A stretch of DNA of 64,000 bases from Variovorax paradoxus (GCA_016806145.1 CP063167.1:186001-250000), one strand, 5' to 3'. Counted from the first letter of the stretch, positions 6,964 to 17,100 are shown. Made by a program: numbers and translations. Notes: generated from the letters alone by a model not told the origin.

Positions 6964-9588
6964 TCAAGCGGCCGCGGTGTTCGCGGCCAGGAAGTCTTGC
7001 GCAAAACGCTGCAGCACGCCGCCGGCCTCGTAGATGGACACTTCCTCGGCAGTGTCGAGGCGGCAGGTGACCGGCACGCGCAGCACTTCGCCATTGCGGC
7101 GATGCACGATCAGCGCGAGGTCGGCGCGCGGGGCCGGTTCGCCGACCACGTCGTAGGTCTCGGTGCCGTCCAGCCCCAGCGTGAGCCGCGTGGTGCCGGG
7201 CTTGAACTCGAGCGGCAGCACGCCCATGCCGAGCAGGTTGGTGCGGTGGATGCGCTCGAAGCCCTCGGCCACCACCGTCTCGACGCCGGCCAGGCGCACG
7301 CCCTTGGCGGCCCAGTCGCGCGAGGAGCCCTGGCCATAGTCGGCACCGGCCACGATGATCAGCGGCTGGCGGCGGTTCAGGTAGGTCTCGATCGCCTCCC
7401 ACATGCGCACCACGCGGCCCTCGGGCTCGATGCGCGCGAGCGAACCCTTCTGCTGCACGCCGTCGACCACCGCCATCTCGTTGACGAGCTGCGGGTTGGC
7501 GAAGGTGGCGCGCATCGCCGTCAGGTGGTCGCCGCGGTGCGTGGCGTAGGAATTGAAGTCCTCTTCCGGCAGGCCCATCTTCGCGAGGTACTCGCCGGCG
7601 GCGCTGTCGAGCAGGATCGCGTTCGACGGCGACAGGTGGTCGGTCGTGATGTTGTCGGGCAGGAGGGCCAGCGGCCGCATGCCGCGCAGGGTGCGCGGGT
7701 TGGCCGCGAGCGCGCCGACGCCCTCGCTGTCCCAGTAGGGCGGACGGCGGATGTAGGTGGACTGCGGGCGCCAGTCGTACTGCGGGCTGGCCTTCTCGCC
7801 GTGGTCGGCATGGATCGCGAACATCGGCTCGTAGACCTGGCGGAACATCTCGGGCCGCACCGAGGCGGCGACGATCGCGTCGATCTCCTCGTCGGCGGGC
7901 CAGAGGTCGGCCAGGCGGATCTCCTTGCCGTCGACCACGTCGAGGATGTCGCGCTCGATGTCGAAGCGCATGGTGCCCGCGATCGCATAGGCCACCACCA
8001 GCGGCGGCGAGGCCAGGAAGGCCTGCTTGGCGTAGGGATGGATGCGGCCGTCGAAGTTGCGGTTGCCCGAGAGCACGGCGGTGGCGTAGAGGTCGCGCTC
8101 GACGATCTCCTGCTGGATCTTCGGATCGAGCGCGCCCGACATGCCGTTGCAGGTGGTGCAGGCGAAGGCGACGATGCCGAAGCCCAGCTGCTCGAGTTCG
8201 GCGAGCAGGCCGGCGTCGCGCAGGTAGAGCTCGACGGCCTTCGAGCCCGGCGCCAGCGAGGACTTGACCCAGGGCTTGCGCACCAGGCCCAGCCGGTTGG
8301 CGTTGCGCGCCAGCAGGCCGGCGGCGATCACGTTGCGCGGGTTCGAGGTGTTGGTGCACGAGGTGATGGCCGCGATGATCACGGCGCCGTCGGGCATCAG
8401 GCCCGCGGCCTCCTGCTGGCGCGCCGCGTGCAGGCCGATGGCGATCTCGCGCTCGGCCAGCTGCGAGGTCGGCAGGCGGCGGTGCGGGTTCGACGGGCCC
8501 GCCATGTTGCGCACCACGCCGGAGAGGTCGAAGCGCAGCACGCGCTCGTAGGTGGCGGATGCCAGCGCGTCGGCCCAGAAGCCCGCGGTCTTCGCATAGG
8601 TCTCGACCAGCGCGACCTGCGCGTCCTCGCGGCCGGTGAGCCGCAGGTAGGCCAGCGTCTGTTCGTCGATGTGGAACAGCGCGGCGGTGGCGCCGTACTC
8701 GGGGCACATGTTGGAGATGGTCGCGCGGTCGCCGATGGTGAGGCTGCGCGCGCCCTCGCCATAAAACTCGAGGTAGGCGCCGACCACCTTTTCCTTGCGC
8801 AGGAACTCGGTCAGCGCCAGCACGATGTCGGTGGCGGTGATGCCCGGCTGGCGGCGGCCCGTGAGCGCCACGCCGACGATCTCGGGCAGCCGCATCCACG
8901 AGGCGCGGCCGAGCATCACGTTCTCGGCTTCGAGCCCGCCCACGCCGACCGCGATCACGCCCAGCGCGTCGACGTGCGGCGTGTGGCTGTCGGTGCCCAC
9001 GCAGGTGTCGGGGAAGGCCAGGCCGTCCTGCACGTAGACCACGGGCGACATCTTCTCGAGGTTGATCTGATGCATGATCCCGTTGCCCGCGGGGATCACC
9101 TCCATGTTGGCGAAGGCGCGCTTCGTCCACTCGATGAAATGGAAGCGGTCCTCGTTGCGCCGGTCCTCGATCTCGCGGTTCTTCTCGAAGGCCCGCGGGT
9201 CGAAGCCGCCGCACTCCACGGCCAGCGAGTGGTCGACGATCAATTGCACCGGCACCACCGGATTCACCTGCGCCGGATCGCCGCCCTCGGCCGCGATCGC
9301 ATCGCGCAGGCCCGCGAGGTCGACCAGCGCGGTCTGGCCCAGGATGTCGTGGCACACCACGCGCACCGGAAACCACGGGAAGTCGCGATCGCGCCGGCGT
9401 TCGGCGATCTGCAGCAGGCATTCGTCGAGGATCGCGGGATCGCAGCGGCGCACGAGGTTCTCGGCATGCACGCGCGCGGTGTAGGACAGCGTGTCCCAGG
9501 CGCCGGGGCGCAGCGCTTCGATGGCGGCGCGCGCGTCGATGTAGTCGAGCGCGGTGCCGGGGAGTTTTTTTCTGTGGCTTGAAGTCAT
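6964..9588 (-). CDS. acnD: AcnD, Fe/S-dependent 2-methylisocitrate dehydratase
   Basis: An 874-residue aconitase-superfamily protein. The start at 9588 gives MTSSHRKKLPGTALDYIDAR, the length and beginning expected for AcnD. The 4Fe-4S ligands are the cysteine in SCTNTSNP and the two in ACTTCNGMSG. Other aconitase marks are VCHDILGQTALVDL, GVLPLEFKPG and GADYGQGSSRDWAAKG, where the SSR serine/arginine contact the substrate. AcnD with PrpF replaces PrpD in the methylcitrate cycle. The open frame continues upstream to an ATG near 9648, but that part overlaps the Bug-protein stop and is not conserved. Placement between prpC and prpF supports the role. Confidence 0.93.
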   Translation of the reverse strand: MTSSHRKKLPGTALDYIDARAAIEALRPGAWDTLSYTARVHAENLVRRCDPAILDECLLQIAERRRDRDFPWFPVRVVCHDILGQTALVDLAGLRDAIAAEGGDPAQVNPVVPVQLIVDHSLAVECGGFDPRAFEKNREIEDRRNEDRFHFIEWTKRAFANMEVIPAGNGIMHQINLEKMSPVVYVQDGLAFPDTCVGTDSHTPHVDALGVIAVGVGGLEAENVMLGRASWMRLPEIVGVALTGRRQPGITATDIVLALTEFLRKEKVVGAYLEFYGEGARSLTIGDRATISNMCPEYGATAALFHIDEQTLAYLRLTGREDAQVALVETYAKTAGFWADALASATYERVLRFDLSGVVRNMAGPSNPHRRLPTSQLAEREIAIGLHAARQQEAAGLMPDGAVIIAAITSCTNTSNPRNVIAAGLLARNANRLGLVRKPWVKSSLAPGSKAVELYLRDAGLLAELEQLGFGIVAFACTTCNGMSGALDPKIQQEIVERDLYATAVLSGNRNFDGRIHPYAKQAFLASPPLVVAYAIAGTMRFDIERDILDVVDGKEIRLADLWPADEEIDAIVAASVRPEMFRQVYEPMFAIHADHGEKASPQYDWRPQSTYIRRPPYWDSEGVGALAANPRTLRGMRPLALLPDNITTDHLSPSNAILLDSAAGEYLAKMGLPEEDFNSYATHRGDHLTAMRATFANPQLVNEMAVVDGVQQKGSLARIEPEGRVVRMWEAIETYLNRRQPLIIVAGADYGQGSSRDWAAKGVRLAGVETVVAEGFERIHRTNLLGMGVLPLEFKPGTTRLTLGLDGTETYDVVGEPAPRADLALIVHRRNGEVLRVPVTCRLDTAEEVSIYEAGGVLQRFAQDFLAANTAAA

Positions 9589-9644
9589 CGTGGGGAAGCG
9601 GGCAGGAAAGCGATGCGGCACCGCTGCGAGGGGCCGCGCGGGGT

Positions 9645-10625
9645 TCATTCGGAGCGGATGTCGTTGTCCTTCACGACCTTGGCATAGCGCGGGATCTCGG
9701 TGCCGATCAGCGCGCCGAACTGCTCGGCGCTGCCGCCGGCCGGCGACACGCCGGTGGGATCGAGCTTCGCGACCAGTTCGGGCGCCTTGAGGCCGGCGTC
9801 GAGCGCGCCGTTGAGCTTGGCGAGCACCGACGGCGGCACGCCCCGGGGCGCGATCAGGCCGTGCCAGGCCACCACGTCGTACGCAGGCAGGCCGCCGCTC
9901 TCGGCGATCGAGGGGATGTCGGGATAGGCCTGCAGCCGCTTGGCCGTGGTGACGGCGAAGGCGCGCAGCCGGCCCGACTGCACGTGCGGCATCAGCGCCT
10001 CGGTGCCCGCGATCAGCATGTCGACGTTGCCCGCCACCAGGTCGGTGACGGCCGGCCCGGTGCCGCGGTACGGCACGTGCGTGGCCTTGACCTTCGCCAT
10101 GCCGAACAGGTACTCGCTCACGATGTGCAGGTGGCTGCCGTTGCCGGCCGAGGCGAAGGTGAGCTTGCCGGGGTTCTGGCGCGCGAAGGCCAGCAGTTCC
10201 TGCAGGTTCTTCGCGGGCACCTTCGACGGGTTGACGCACAGCACGTAGGCGCCCTTGGAGAGCTGGATCACCGGCGTCATCTCGGCCACCGGATCGAAGC
10301 GCAGCTTGTAGAGCGAGGGATTGACGGTGTAGCTGCCCGCGATCAGCAGCAGCGTGTAGCCATCGGGCGGCGTGTGCAGCGCGTACTCGGTGCCGATGGT
10401 GCCGCCGGCGCCGGGCCGGTTGTCCACCACCACCGACTGGCCCAGCTGCTGGGTCAGCACGTTGGCCGCCACGCGCGCGATGAAGTCGGAGCCACCGCCC
10501 GGTGCGAAGGGGCAGACGATGCGCAAAGGCTTGTTCGGGAAGGCCTCCTGGGCACGGAGGGTGGCGGCGGGCAGGGTCAGGCCCGCCAGGGCGGCGGCCG
10601 AGAAGGCGCGGCGATTCAGCGTCAT
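9645..10625 (-). CDS. Bug-family TTT solute-binding protein in the methylcitrate operon
   Basis: A 326-residue periplasmic binding protein of the Bug/TctC family. The N terminus MTLNRRAFSAAALAGLTLP has a twin-arginine and a hydrophobic core ending near LRAQ, suggesting Tat or Sec export. The mature start FPNKPLRIVCPFAPGGGSD is the classic Bug signature, followed by VVVDNRPGAGGTIG and ATHVPYRGTGPAVTDLVAG. These proteins present carboxylates to a TTT transporter or act as sensors, and none of the membrane subunits is in this window. Its position between prpC and acnD suggests it captures a tri- or dicarboxylate that enters the same pathway. The ligand is unknown. Confidence 0.92.
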   Translation of the reverse strand: MTLNRRAFSAAALAGLTLPAATLRAQEAFPNKPLRIVCPFAPGGGSDFIARVAANVLTQQLGQSVVVDNRPGAGGTIGTEYALHTPPDGYTLLLIAGSYTVNPSLYKLRFDPVAEMTPVIQLSKGAYVLCVNPSKVPAKNLQELLAFARQNPGKLTFASAGNGSHLHIVSEYLFGMAKVKATHVPYRGTGPAVTDLVAGNVDMLIAGTEALMPHVQSGRLRAFAVTTAKRLQAYPDIPSIAESGGLPAYDVVAWHGLIAPRGVPPSVLAKLNGALDAGLKAPELVAKLDPTGVSPAGGSAEQFGALIGTEIPRYAKVVKDNDIRSE

Positions 10626-10648
10626 GGTCTTGTCTCCAGTGTTGTCGT

Positions 10649-10710
10649 TCGATGTGGGAGCGCGCCGCCCCGCGGGGCGGCACCGCGGAGTGTGCTCCGA
10701 GCGACATCGA
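10649..10710. other. Nested stem-loop between prpC and the Bug gene
   Basis: The 120-base gap inside the operon holds three nested inverted repeats. TCGATGT (10649-10655) pairs with ACATCGA (10704-10710), GGAGC (10657-10661) with GCTCC (10694-10698), and GCCGCCCCG with CGGGGCGGC makes an 18-base perfect palindrome at 10664-10681. No T-run follows, so it is probably an mRNA stability or processing element between prpC and the binding-protein cistron and not a terminator. Role inferred. Confidence 0.5.
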
Positions 10711-10745
10711 CCTGGAAGGACTTCACCGCGCCCCTGCCTCCGGCC

Positions 10746-11921
10746 TCAGGCGCGCGCCTCGATCGGCACGAACGCCAGGTCCTCGGGACCGGTGTAGTTC
10801 GCGCTCGGGCGGATGATCTTGTTGTCCACGCGCTGCTCGATGACGTGCGCGGCCCAGCCGCTGGTGCGCGCGATCACGAACAGCGGCGTGAACATGGCGG
10901 TCGGCACGCCCATCATGTGGTAGCTCACGGCGCTGAACCAGTCGAGGTTGGGGAACATCTTCTTGACCTCCCACATCACCGACTCGAGCCGCTCGGCGAT
11001 GTCGTACATCTTGGTCGAGCCGGCCTCCTCCGACAGCCGCCGGGCCACGCCCTTGATCACCACGTTGCGCGGGTCGCTCACGGTGTAGACCGGGTGGCCG
11101 AAGCCGATCACCACTTCCCTGGCCTCCACGCGGCGGCGGATGTCGGCCTCGGCCTCGGCCGGGCTGTCGTAGCGCTTCTGGATCTCGAACGCGACCTCGT
11201 TGGCGCCGCCGTGCTTGGGGCCGCGCAGCGCGCCGATCGCGCCGGCGATGGCCGAGTGCATGTCGCTGCCGGTGCCCGCGATCACGCGCGCGGTGAAGGT
11301 GCTGGCGTTGAACTCGTGCTCGGCGTAGAGATTGAGCGAGGTGTGCATCGCGCGCACCCAGGCCTCGGAAGGCTTCCGGCCATGCAGCAGGTGCAGGAAG
11401 TGGCCGCCGATCGAATCGTCGTCGGTCTCCACGTCGATGCGCTTGCCCTGCGTGCTCCAGTGGTACCAGTACAGCAGCATCGAGCCCAGCGAGGCCATCA
11501 GGCGGTCGGCGATGTCGCGCGCGCCCGGCAGGTTGTGGTCGTCCTTCTCGGGCAGCACGCAGCCCAGCGCCGAGACGCCGGTGCGCATCACGTCCATCGG
11601 ATGGGCGCCGGCCGGCAGGCTCTCGAGCGCTTCCTTCACGCTCGCGGGCAGGCCGCGCAACGCCTTGAGCCGCGCCTTGTAGGCCTTGAGCTCGGCGCGC
11701 GTGGGCAGCTTGCCGTGCACCAGCAGGTGGGCGATCTCCTCGAACTCGCAGACCTCGGCGATGTCGAGGATGTCGTAGCCGCGGTAGTGCAGGTCGTTGC
11801 CGGTGCGGCCCACGGTGCACAGCGCGGTGTTGCCCGCGGTCACGCCCGAGAGGGCAACGGATTTCTTCGGGCGGAAGCCCGCGGGTGCGGTGGTTTCGGT
11901 CATGGGCTTGGTTGCGTTCAT
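10746..11921 (-). CDS. prpC: Citrate/2-methylcitrate synthase
   Basis: A 391-residue type-II-like short citrate synthase that condenses propionyl-CoA (or acetyl-CoA) with oxaloacetate. [20 protein letters not shown] and [10 protein letters not shown] are the family N-terminal marks of 2-methylcitrate synthases. The catalytic histidines lie in GPKHGGANE and [14 protein letters not shown], with the aspartate about 50 residues later in the [13 protein letters not shown] region. The start at 11921 overlaps the thioesterase stop by four bases (ATGA), so the two are coupled. With acnD, prpF and the lyase it completes a methylcitrate cycle. The assignment to propionate, not citrate, metabolism rests on this neighbourhood and on the RamB-like regulator. 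Confidence 0.92.
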   Translation of the reverse strand: MNATKPMTETTAPAGFRPKKSVALSGVTAGNTALCTVGRTGNDLHYRGYDILDIAEVCEFEEIAHLLVHGKLPTRAELKAYKARLKALRGLPASVKEALESLPAGAHPMDVMRTGVSALGCVLPEKDDHNLPGARDIADRLMASLGSMLLYWYHWSTQGKRIDVETDDDSIGGHFLHLLHGRKPSEAWVRAMHTSLNLYAEHEFNASTFTARVIAGTGSDMHSAIAGAIGALRGPKHGGANEVAFEIQKRYDSPAEAEADIRRRVEAREVVIGFGHPVYTVSDPRNVVIKGVARRLSEEAGSTKMYDIAERLESVMWEVKKMFPNLDWFSAVSYHMMGVPTAMFTPLFVIARTSGWAAHVIEQRVDNKIIRPSANYTGPEDLAFVPIEARA

Positions 11922-12313
11922 GCGGTTTGTTCGTCGAGGTAGGCGCGATCGATGGCGGCGGGACGACCGGCGGCGTCGACCGCCACCATCTCGAACACGC
12001 CCTTGAGGACTTCTTCGGCCGGCGCGCCCGGCACGTCGGCCAGGCCGGTCACGCACACGGTCATCGAGCTGCGGCCGATGCGGCTGACCCAGCCGCGCAG
12101 CAGCAGCTGGTGGCCCACCGGCACCGGCGCGAGGAAGTCGACGCCGGTCACGCCGGCCATCACCACCTCGCGCTGCGCCAGGCCGCGCGCGGCCAGGAAG
12201 GCCGCCTTGCTCATCAGTTGCAGGCCCTGCCCCGCGAACAGCGTGCCGCGGTGGTTGGCATGCACCGGCAGCACCAGTTCGCGCAGTTCGGTCGTTCCGG
12301 CGGGTGTTGTCAT
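11918..12313 (-). CDS. Acyl-CoA thioesterase, hotdog fold
   Basis: A 131-residue single-hotdog protein of the acyl-CoA thioesterase (YciA/BFIT-like) family. [17 protein letters not shown] near residue 17 is the conserved active-site helix motif, and the family's [16 protein letters not shown] follows. It probably hydrolyses short acyl-CoAs such as propionyl-CoA to relieve CoA sequestration. It is the first gene of the methylcitrate operon and overlaps prpC by four bases. An in-frame ATG further upstream (12364) would run into the divergent promoter region, so 12313 is preferred. The exact acyl chain is not deducible. Confidence 0.85.
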   Translation of the reverse strand: MTTPAGTTELRELVLPVHANHRGTLFAGQGLQLMSKAAFLAARGLAQREVVMAGVTGVDFLAPVPVGHQLLLRGWVSRIGRSSMTVCVTGLADVPGAPAEEVLKGVFEMVAVDAAGRPAAIDRAYLDEQTA

Positions 12314-12315
12314 GC

Positions 12316-12422
12316 TTCGCAATCTACGCAGAGAATGCGGTTTGCAGAAGGACTGAAAAGGCAAATTCTTGCGAACCCCAATCCTCCAATTTGCGAATTT
12401 TGCGAATTCCCCCGCATTCGCA
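12316..12422. promoter_or_regulatory. Divergent control region with TTGCGAA repeats
   Basis: The 123-base spacer between the thioesterase and the RamB-like regulator holds TTGCGAA at 12369-12375, 12391-12397 and 12400-12406, and the inverse TTCGCAA at 12316-12322, with a partial TTCGCA at 12417-12422. The first two direct copies start 22 bases apart, two helical turns. The motif differs by one base from the TTTGCAAA-like boxes known for RamB/PrpR regulators. Binding by the adjacent regulator is inferred. Confidence 0.6.
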
Positions 12423-12436
12423 GCGAAGGCGAAACG

Positions 12437-13876
12437 ATGAAGAAGACATTCATGGGCGTGCGCCTGCGCAGCCTGCGCGCGGAGCGCGGCCTGTCGCAGG
12501 TGGCGCTGGCCAATGCCCTGGAGCTGTCGCCCAGCTACCTCAACCAGCTCGAGCAGAACCAGCGGCCGCTGACGGTGGCGGTGCTGCTCAAGATCAGCCG
12601 CGCGCTCGGCGTCGACATCCAGCAGTTCTCAGAGGACGAGGAGGCGCGGCTGGTCGCCGGCATGCGCGAGGCGCTGGCCGACGCCGCCGAGCCGGTGGCG
12701 CTGCCCGAGCTGCAGGAGGTGGCGGCGCAGATGCCCGCGCTGGGCCGCGCGCTGCTGGCGCTGCACCGCCGCAACATCGAGGCGATGGAACAGCTCGAGA
12801 CCATGGCGCTGCGCCTGGGCGACGAGCGCTCGGGCCTGGCCGCGCCGCGCGCCATGCCCTTCGAGGTGGTGCGCGACTTCTTCTTCGCGCACCAGAACCA
12901 CTTCGACACCCTCGACCGCGCGGCCGAGGCGCTGGCGCGCGAGGCGCAGCAGGCGCAGGCCGCGCCGGGCGCGCGCGACCACGGCGGCCATCTCGCCGAA
13001 TGGCTGGTCGAGCGGCTGCGCCAACGCCATGGCGTGCGCGTGCTGCTGACCGACGACACCGAGGTCAGCAAGCGCCGCTACGACGCCGCGCAGCGCAGCC
13101 TGCGGCTGTCACCCGCGCTCGAGCCGGGCCAGCAGGCGTTCCAGCTCGGCACCCAGCTCGCGCTGCTCGAGCTCGGCGCGGCGATCGACGCGCTGGTCGA
13201 CGCGCCGCCCTTCACCGAGGACCCGGCCTCGCGCAAGCTGGCGCGCATCGGCCTGGCCAACTACTTCGCGGGCGCCCTGCTGCTGCCCTACGGCGCCTTC
13301 CTCGAGGCCGCGGAATCGCTGCGCTACGACATCGACCTGCTCGGCCAGCGCTTCGGCGTCGGCTTCGAGACCGTGTGCCACCGGCTCAGCACGCTGCAAC
13401 GGGTGGGCGCGCCCGGCGTGCCCTTCTTCTTCGTGCGCGTGGACAAGGCCGGCAACATCTCCAAGCGCCAGTCGGCCACCCACTTCCACTTCAGCCGCAC
13501 CGGCGGCACCTGCCCGCTGTGGAACGTGTACGAGGCCTTCGCGCAGCCCGAGCGCATCCTGCCGCAGCTCGCGCGCATGCCCGACGGGCGGCGCTACCTG
13601 TGGATCGCGCGCTCGGTCTCGCGCGGGCAGCGCGGCTATGGTTCGCCGCGCAAGACCTTCTCGATCGGGCTGGGCTGCGACATCCGCCATGCGCCGCGGC
13701 TGGTGTATGCCAAGGGGCTCGACCTGCAGGACCCCGAGGCCGCCACGCCGATCGGCATGGGATGCAAGGTCTGCGAGCGCGAGCGCTGCCCGCAGCGCGC
13801 CTTTCCGTTCATCGGCGAGGCGCTGGACGTGGACGAGAACCAGAGCCGGTTCGCGCCCTATGGGTTCGAGCGCTAG
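12437..13876 (+). CDS. RamB/PrpR-type XRE regulator with DUF2083 (short-chain acyl-CoA regulator)
   Basis: A 479-residue regulator with an N-terminal XRE helix-turn-helix (residues 8-62; SQVALANALELSPSYLNQLE), a central IrrE/ImmA-like region and a C-terminal DUF2083 domain. The peptidase-like segment reads RIGLANYFAGALLLPYGAF and lacks HExxH, so no protease activity is expected. Cysteines 443, 446 and 451 (CKVCERERCPQR) match the cluster-binding cysteines of Mycobacterium PrpR, which carries a 4Fe-4S centre and senses acyl-CoA. RamB and PrpR control acetate and propionate genes. Transcribed divergently from a methylcitrate operon, it is the obvious regulator. Start chosen at 12437 because the HTH begins directly after it. 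Confidence 0.88.
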   Translation: MKKTFMGVRLRSLRAERGLSQVALANALELSPSYLNQLEQNQRPLTVAVLLKISRALGVDIQQFSEDEEARLVAGMREALADAAEPVALPELQEVAAQMPALGRALLALHRRNIEAMEQLETMALRLGDERSGLAAPRAMPFEVVRDFFFAHQNHFDTLDRAAEALAREAQQAQAAPGARDHGGHLAEWLVERLRQRHGVRVLLTDDTEVSKRRYDAAQRSLRLSPALEPGQQAFQLGTQLALLELGAAIDALVDAPPFTEDPASRKLARIGLANYFAGALLLPYGAFLEAAESLRYDIDLLGQRFGVGFETVCHRLSTLQRVGAPGVPFFFVRVDKAGNISKRQSATHFHFSRTGGTCPLWNVYEAFAQPERILPQLARMPDGRRYLWIARSVSRGQRGYGSPRKTFSIGLGCDIRHAPRLVYAKGLDLQDPEAATPIGMGCKVCERERCPQRAFPFIGEALDVDENQSRFAPYGFER

Positions 13877-13955
13877 CTTTGTCCGACGGCTTTTCGGCGC
13901 CTTCGCCGGCATGACCCGCGCCCCCCAAACCCGCTCGACGTTCCGCGGAAAAAAC

Positions 13956-14073
13956 GCCGCACGTTACGTAACGCGCGGCGAAATGCGGTGTTACGGATGT
14001 TCCCGCCGCGTGTTACCCCAAAAGAAAAAAGTCTTTTGAATCAACGAGATAAGGCGGTCGCCGTGCCGTAACA
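13956..14073. promoter_or_regulatory. GTTAC-rich control region upstream of the giant repeat gene
   Basis: The 274-base spacer 13877-14150 contains a 24-base near-perfect palindrome at 13956-13979 with core CGTTACGTAACG (13962-13973) flanked by GCCGC and GCGGC. TGTTAC recurs at 13989-13994 and 14011-14016, 22 bases apart, and GTAACA lies at 14068-14073. The repeated GTTAC half-sites suggest binding of a dimeric regulator upstream of the gene at 14151. No T-run follows the palindrome, so it is not a simple terminator of the preceding gene. Confidence 0.45.
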
Positions 14074-14150
14074 GCGGCCCGCCATGGCGGCGGCGCGGAG
14101 GCGGCACGCATGTTGCCCCTGTAGGCCATATCTTTGTCACAGAGGCCGCC

Positions 14151-17100
14151 ATGACTACAACAGAATCATCGACTCCGACGCCCCTCGGCACCACCGCAAA
14201 CGGTGGGGCACCCGTGGTGCTCGCTCAAGCCACCGCCTCGCCGATCGCCCCGATGGGCGCGACCGCGGCGGTGCCGCCCTCGGCGCCCGCCAGCATCGGA
14301 TCGCTATCGAATGCGACGCCCGGCACGACCGTCGTGCGCGACGGCGTGAGCATCCCGGTGAACGGCAACCAGTCGCTGATCGCCGGCGACCGCGTGATCG
14401 TTCCCGATGGCGGCCAGGCCAATGTGCTGTTCCCCGGCTCGGCCACCAACAAGGCACCGCTGGCCGGCGTCTTCGCGGGCGGCACCGATGCCACCGTGAC
14501 GTCGACCAAGCTCCCGGGCGGCCTCGAGCAGGTGAATGTCGACGTGGCCTCGGGCGACCTCGCGGTCACCCCGCCCGATGCCGACGCCGATGCGGCGGCG
14601 CTGGCCGTCACCAAGAAGCTCGCCACCGGCGGTGGCCTCGGCATCGGCGAGTTCGCGCTCGGCGCGCTGGGCGGCATCGCGCTGGCCGCGGCCCTGGGTG
14701 GCGGCGGCGGCGATTCGAGCGTTCCCTTCTTCATTCCCGGTGTCGGCGATTCCGACGCGGATGCCGACGCGGACGCGGATGCGGATGCCGATGCGGACGG
14801 TGATGCCGATGCAGACGCGGATGCCGATGCGGACGCCGATGCAGATGCCGACGCGGACGCGGATGCAGACGCCGATGCGGATGCCGACGCAGATGCGGAC
14901 GCGGACGCGGATGCCGACGCTGACGCCGATGCGGACGCCGATGCCGACCACCTGCTGGATCCGGGCGACAGCGCCGTCGGCCATGTGGTCGATGCCGTGG
15001 ACAACACCCTGGGCCTGGGCGGCGCGCTGCAGACCGTGAAGCCCATCGTCAACAGCGTCACCGACGTGGTCGACGACGTGCTCGCGCCGATCGCCGGCAA
15101 CGAGTTCACGCCCAACGATCCCAACGAGTTCGATCCCGTGGACAACGCGGTCGACCATGTCACCACCAACCTCGGCGGCGTGCTGTCGCCCGTCGTCGAC
15201 GGCCTGCTGGGCGGCGGCACCACCGGCGCGATCATCGACACGGTCAACGCCCAGGTCGATTACCTGACCGACGCCCTGAACAACATCCTCGAGAACGTGC
15301 TGGGCAGCGAAGGCCTGCTGGGCGGCGTGACCACCGGCCTGGGCGTCGATGGCCTGGTCGATGGCCTGCTGGGCGACGACGGCGTGGTCGGCCAGGTGCT
15401 CGACGGCCTGCTCGGCGAACACAGCCTGCTGGGCGGCCTGCTCGGCGAGGACGGTCTGGTCGGCGGCCTGCTGGGCGACGACGGCCTGCTCGGCGGCGTG
15501 ATCGGCGAAGGCACCGCGGTCGGCAGCCTGCTCGACACCCTGCTCGGTGACGGTGGCCTGCTCGGCGGCCTGGGCGGCGAGGACGGCCTGCTCGGCGGCC
15601 TGCTGGGCCCGGCGCTCGGCGAAGACGGCCTGCTCGGTGGCCTGCTGGGCGACGACGGCGCCATCGGCGGCCTGCTCGGTGAAGACGGTCTCGTGGGCGG
15701 CCTGCTCGGCGACGACGGCCTGCTGGGCAACCTGCTCGGCAGCGAAGGCCTGAGCGGCGGCCTGCTCGGACCCGATGGTCTGGTCGGCAGCCTGCTGGGC
15801 CCGGATGGCGTGGTTGGCAACCTGCTGGCCGACGGCCCGCTCGGTGGCCTGCTCGGCGGTGAAGACGGCCTGCTCGGCGGCGTGCTCGGCGACGACGGCC
15901 TCGTGGGCGGTCTGCTCGGCGAGGACGGACTGCTGGGCGGCGTGCTCGGCGAAGACGGCATCCTCGGTGCCGGCGGTCCGCTGGGCGGCCTGCTGAGCGA
16001 CGATGGTCTGCTCGGTGGTCTGCTGGGCGATGAGGGCCTGGTCGGCGGCCTGCTTGGTGACGACGGCCTGCTCGGCGGCGTGCTGGCCGACGACGGACTG
16101 CTCGGTGGCCTGATCGGCGGCGACGGCCTCGTGGGCGGTCTGCTCGGCGACGACGGCCTGGTCGGTGGCCTGCTGGGCGACGATGGCCTGGTGGGTGGCC
16201 TGCTCGGCGAAGGCGGCATCCTCGGCGGCGTGCTCGGCGAAGACGGTCTGGTCCCGAGCCTGCTCGGCGACGACGGCCTGGTCGGCGGCCTGCTGGGTGG
16301 CGACGGCCTCGTGGGCGGCCTGCTCGGCGAAGACGGACTGGTCGGTGGCTTGCTGGGCGGCCTGCTCGACGGCATCGGCGGTGGCGGCGGCGGCACGGGC
16401 GCGCAACTGCTCGACCCGACCGACAGCATCGTCGGCGGCCTGGTCGAAGGCCTCAACGACGGCCTGCTCGGCGAGCTCGGCCTGGGCGACGTGCTCGCTC
16501 CGGTGGTCGGCCTCACCGACAGCCTGACCGACACCGTGAGCGGCCTGCTGGCCCCGGTGTTCGGCGACAGCTTCACGGCGAACGACCCGAACGTGCTGGA
16601 TCCGGTGGACGACCTCGTGGGTCAGGTCACCGACGGCGTTGGCGGCCTGCTGAGCCCGCTGACCGACCAGCTGCTCGGCGCCGGCACCACCGACGCGCTG
16701 CTGGGCGCGGTGGGCACGCAGGTCGACTTCCTGACCGATGGCGTGGCGAATCTGATCGGCGGCGATGGCCTGCTGGGTGGCGTGCTGGGCGATGACGGCC
16801 TGCTGGGCGGCGTGCTCGGCGGCGACGGTGGTCTGCTCGGCGGCGTGCTGGGTGACGACGGCCTGCTGGGCGGTCTGCTCGGTGGCGACGGTGGCCTCCT
16901 GGGTGGTGTGCTGGGCGACGATGGTCTGCTGGGCGGTCTGCTCGGTGGCGACGGTGGCCTCCTGGGTGGTGTGCTGGGCGACGATGGTCTGCTGGGCGGT
17001 CTGCTCGGTGGCGACGGTGGTCTGCTCGGCGGCGTGCTGGGTGACGACGGCCTGCTGGGCGGTCTGCTCGGCGGCGACGGTGGTCTTCTGGGTGGCGTGC

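Noticed and set aside
9589..10707. Extension of the AcnD frame across the Bug gene
   Set aside because: It overlaps a clear signal-peptide protein in another frame on the same strand, and AcnD relatives begin at MTSSHRKKLPG.
13109..13912. Minus-strand frame of 267 codons opposite the RamB-like gene
   Set aside because: It is a shadow of a high-GC gene; no domain and no start context.
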